From contig NC_084928.1 of assembly GCF_958298935.1 (NCBI RefSeq), positions 21,483,501-21,547,500 of the forward strand: a DNA stretch of 64,000 nt. The letters are read 5' to 3'. Positions 60,650 through 64,000 of this stretch are shown here, in pieces. Below the pieces are notes generated by a model. It was not told the DNA's origin and did not search any database. It saw nothing but the letters and a program-made list of their open reading frames with translations. How positions within the stretch are numbered: position 1 is the first letter of the stretch; each line of letters starts with the position of its first letter. This DNA comes from Phragmites australis. Lineage: Eukaryota; Streptophyta; Magnoliopsida; Poales; Poaceae. Made by a program: the position numbers and the translations under genes.

Positions 60650-61911
60650 ACATATAGAGGAGGCATGGGATTTAGGGACTTCCGGCTTTTAACCAAGCTA
60701 TGTTGGTGCTACAAGCTCGATGATTATTATTTTTCCCAGATAGCCTTTGTCCCAGATTCCTGAAAGCTAAGTATTTTCCAAATGGTAACTTGTTCGACAC
60801 AGGCATCGTTGGAAATGCATCCACTATATGGCGTGCGTTGCAATTGTGTATGATATTGAATTGTTGAAAAATGGGGTAATTTGGCATGTCGGAAATGGCA
60901 AGCGAATACCTTTTTTGCGTGACAATTTGTCGCCAAAAGATTTTTATTTGAGGCCAGTCACAAGAAGATTCAAGACTTTAATGGGTGGTTGTTATCATTG
61001 ATGAAGAGCCGATCGATTTGAAGACCGGCATCCTGCAGCCAAATTTTGGACCTGTAGATGATAAAGAGGTCATAAAAATAAGTTCTCGCATAGAAGTGAA
61101 GATATTGTTGCCTGGCACTATGAACGCTGTGAATTTTTTTCAGTCGAAAGTGCTTATAACCTTGCACTGAACCTGAGCACTCTTACATCCATGCATGCTT
61201 CGACCAGCCAAAATCGAAACCGGAAATACCAAGGCAGCATATGGAAAGCAGATGTATCGTAGCATTTGCGTTGCGGCTAGCTAGGAATGCGCTCCCAAAA
61301 AAATTAAATAAATAAAGGACAGGCGTTTGTTAGAATATTTGTGGTATGGATTCCGCGTCATCTTACCATGCTGTGGTTGTTTGCCCTCGTTGCCGAGTCG
61401 TCCTTGAAACAAGGTACTCAGTTTGGCCCGTGTCGGACGATACACACAGCTCCAATTCTCAAGTCCGGGCTGGTTTTTGATCCTGCTAGATCATTTTTAT
61501 CTGACGAAAAGTGGTATGAGATGTTCCTAATATTTTGGCGTAATTGGTGACAGCGATTCTGTAACACACACAGGAGCTAGCGCCCCTCTCTATTGATGGC
61601 TCCGTCATACTCCTACTAGGATTTGGAACCCTCTTTATAATAGACAAGTTAGAGTCATCATTAAGCATGAGAGTCTTTGCCCGATGTCATCTTTAGGTAG
61701 ACCTGTCCTATGCCTTGAACTACAGCTAGAATTAAAGTCGTTTCCCATTAAGATTGAACCGCTGGTGCTTCCTAAAATGAAGAGAACGCAAATCGATCAA
61801 CAAAAATATGAACTGTTGCACTCCAATCAGTTCAACAATCATCATGTCATAAAGGCCTTACTTGCGCTGAGGCGGAGGGCTCGTGCCTTTCCCCATAGCA
61901 TCTTGGAGAGC
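60650..61911 (+). pseudogene. 3' end of an L1-type LINE ORF2 (RT tail and zf-RVT), decayed
   Basis: In shifting frames it reads GGMGFRDFRLL at about 60659, then KLSIFQMVTCSTQ-type sequence where relatives have KAKYFPNGNLFD, then VGNGKRI-like sequence near 60890. The zf-RVT domain (PF13966) is traceable as AYNLALNLSTLTSMHAS near 61150-61195, GSIWKADV near 61230, LARNALP near 61280, and SYHAVVVCPRC near 61360. Zf-RVT follows the reverse transcriptase in plant L1 elements. The catalytic part is absent and stops are frequent. Confidence 0.6.
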
Positions 61912-61963
61912 AAAATAGTTTTAGGTCAATCGTGTCCAAAATAGTTTTAGGTCAATCATCCAT
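61912..61963. repeat. 26-bp tandem duplication
   Basis: AAAATAGTTTTAGGTCAATC occurs at 61912 and again at 61938, near the 3' end of the LINE remnant. Confidence 0.8.
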
Positions 61964-63059
61964 GGAACACTTCAGGCTTAATCACGTCAAAGTGGTAGGC
62001 CATTGGGCATGTGGATTTTTTTTTTTAGAGTTTAGGACATATAAGCGACATGCTTCTATTCATAAATATATTTTTTTCCAATTTTATAGTGAGGGGACAG
62101 GTATAGGATCAAGAATGACGACTAGAAAAAGGTGAATTTCATAAATTTCTCGCAAAACTTGATGACCTCATCCTATTTTGACACTCAACGCACTAAAAAA
62201 TGGATCATAATAAAACGCAACACAAAACAAAAAAAAAGCCGAAACAGACTAACCCAGAAATTCCGAGTTAGATCCGAGATCTGGAAGTTCTGTCCTATCG
62301 GACGTTCCGGATAGAAACCAAACGAAGAGCTTGAGGATGGAAATTTGAACTAATTCGGAAGTTTTGACTGTAGTCCAGAAGTTCTGAACAAAGGAAAAAC
62401 AACAGCTCGAAAATCCAAAATCCAAACTTGGAATCCAACCAAACGTGGGTCTCATTGATAGGATTAAACACTAGGTTTTCATTGCAAACCATTCTAAGAG
62501 TAATCCCCACATAAAGATTGGAACTTGGGAAGAAAAGTCAAAAGATCAAAGAGATGTACACCAGGTGAAGAAATTCTCTAAGTTCAGGATTAGAGGCAAA
62601 TGAATTCAAGACCTAATTATGTACATTAGTACTTAAATTTTATGCTTCTAGCAACGAGAAGAACGACTCCAACTAGGTGAAAATTTTTAGCACAACGACT
62701 AAAATGAAAATCACAACTGAGAATCGAAAAACTTGCAAACTTATAAGAGAACCAATTGAGAAAAACTAGAAAGAGGTGAACACGATCACAAGAGGAAACA
62801 TAGTTTTTATTGTTGGTAGAGATCAACCCTATTTTCATCAGATTACAAAGTATTTTCACTCAGAAAAGCTCTCATGTGAAACTCTAGCACAAGGCTCACC
62901 CTCTCATCTGAAACTTTAGCACAAGGCTCTTAAATGGTTGGCTCAAAATGGCTCAACCAGCCCTTATTCTTTATTTATAGTCTAGGTTCATTGACCCCTA
63001 AATTTCCTAGCTTGTTTCTAAAATATTCCTCTCTTGTAATACCCTTTTAAATACCACCA
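61964..63059. other. Unassigned AT-rich sequence leading into the dispersed repeat
   Basis: Contains TTCCGGA- and AAGTTCTG-type short motifs (62250-62400) and a short inverted repeat GGTTG(G/A)...CAACC around 62936-62962. Probably the upstream part of the repeat copy at 63060. No gene recognised. Confidence 0.3.
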
Positions 63060-63440
63060 ATGGCTTCATAACTTAGCTTTACCTCGACGTAAGCTTTGCG
63101 ATAATATCAGTATACCACGGTTTTAAAGTCAATCCGCTAATCATCTTGCACGCTTCTCAAAGTGTAACTCATCACCACTTACTCACACCTTAAGCAAATG
63201 CTCCGATGTCAACGCGTGTACTTCATCTTGCGATCTTAGTTGTCGGCAAGTCTCTCCCTCTCTTAATCTCTTGGGTCGCCTTGTCACTTGTATTGATATC
63301 CTTTTTGCTTGACTTTACCAATATACCATCTTTATCCATCTTTCATGCTTAACTAGGATCATCCTTGTTCCGCTCGACCTCCTTGATGATTCAACATCAA
63401 ACACCTCACCTAGCTTAATCATACTATCGTCAACCGTCAG
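63060..63440. repeat. Dispersed repeat, right copy
   Basis: Diverged copy of 1-420 in the same orientation (shared ACTTAGCTT, GCACGCTTCT, ACCTTAAGCAA, CTTGACTTTA, AACTAGGATCA versus AGCTAGGATCA). The following GTCAGACCAC phrase occurs twice at 63437-63465. Confidence 0.55.
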
Positions 63441-64000
63441 ACCACAACTAAGATCGGTCAGACCACATAAATAGCGGTTAGACTAAAATATCACTTATCA
63501 AATAGCTAATGGTCGGCGCGGTAGTTGGGAAGACAACTCCAATTCCTGTGTCAGCGTTATCCACAGCAGAGAGTCGGAGTGAGCACTGGTCCATGCCTGC
63601 AGCTAAGCGTGCGTTCAACACTTCAACCCATTTGCGCCCACATTGGTAACGTGTACAGTAAACATCTCCAAAAGCGATAACACTTTATTAACGGAGTAGT
63701 AAATCCACTATGTAGGCTAGTCTATGGTTTTTGTGCACTTTGTGCTATGATGCAGAATATAATTGGTTACGAGAATTTTCACCTATTCCGGTAAGATATT
63801 CTTATTATTACTTCAAAGACTGGTTTCAACTGACTGCTTAATCCGAACTTACAAAGAAAAGACAAGTAAATTTGAGAACCACTATAATGCAAGACAAAGT
63901 TTTAGCCAACTAACAGACTGTAACTTTTAAGCTGAAACTATGCACAACTTACTATGATGTGAGTATGGCATATGTGGACACCTTTTTTTTTTGTAGTTTT
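63441..64000. other. Right-end spacer
   Basis: AT-rich sequence to the window edge. No gene or clear element seen. Confidence 0.3.

Overview
The window looks like nuclear DNA of a grass (Poaceae). It carries one host gene, a pheophytinase of the rice NYC3 type with plant-style GT-AG introns. Almost everything else is decayed, nested plant transposons: Ty3/gypsy, Ty1/copia, CACTA, LINE and MITEs. No bacterial operon, CRISPR array, rRNA or tRNA gene was recognised. I cannot name the species.

Layout. 1-620: fragment of a dispersed repeat whose second copy lies at 63.06-63.44 kb in the same orientation. 623-950: Tourist-like MITE with TTA target duplication. 954-4.79 kb: low-information sequence with a tandem repeat near 4 kb. 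4.79-12.75 kb: an old gypsy element with both LTRs, broken gag and protease, no reverse transcriptase seen, and a second coding region on the opposite strand. 12.75-16.82 kb: the 3' half of a related element. 17.2-23.2 kb: an unassigned repeat family split by a long solo LTR. 23.4-32.97 kb: a degenerate CACTA element with three gene remnants (TNP2-type transposase, Transposase_24 protein, Ulp1-like protease), inserted into a copia element whose 3' half follows at 32.97-37.43 kb. 37.94-39.08 kb: a tandem array of about 113-bp units. 39.1-41.9 kb: remnants of two more CACTA elements. 41.9-43.94 kb: a minus-strand gypsy fragment. 44.05-48.35 kb: a second copy of the unassigned repeat, split by another long solo LTR with a perfect 5-bp target duplication. 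49.0-50.03 kb: a minus-strand copia LTR-like fragment.

The host gene occupies 50,455-55,357 on the minus strand. Its five coding exons join without a frame break into 492 codons with a complete Ser-Asp-His triad. Its last intron is about 2.7 kb and holds a miniature LTR element and a candidate MITE. Beyond it lie a plus-strand long LTR (57.53-60.24 kb) and the decayed 3' end of an L1-type LINE (60.65-61.9 kb), followed by the second copy of the left-end repeat.

The transposon genes are all broken by stops and frameshifts, so none is likely to be active. The only gene with a clear present function is the pheophytinase, which acts in chlorophyll breakdown. I found no convincing new biological system. 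The most useful leads are the transposon load in and around the pheophytinase gene, the opposite-strand coding regions in the gypsy elements, the unassigned repeat family with its linked open reading frame, and the 113-bp array. Boundaries and homologies were judged by eye, without alignment or database search.
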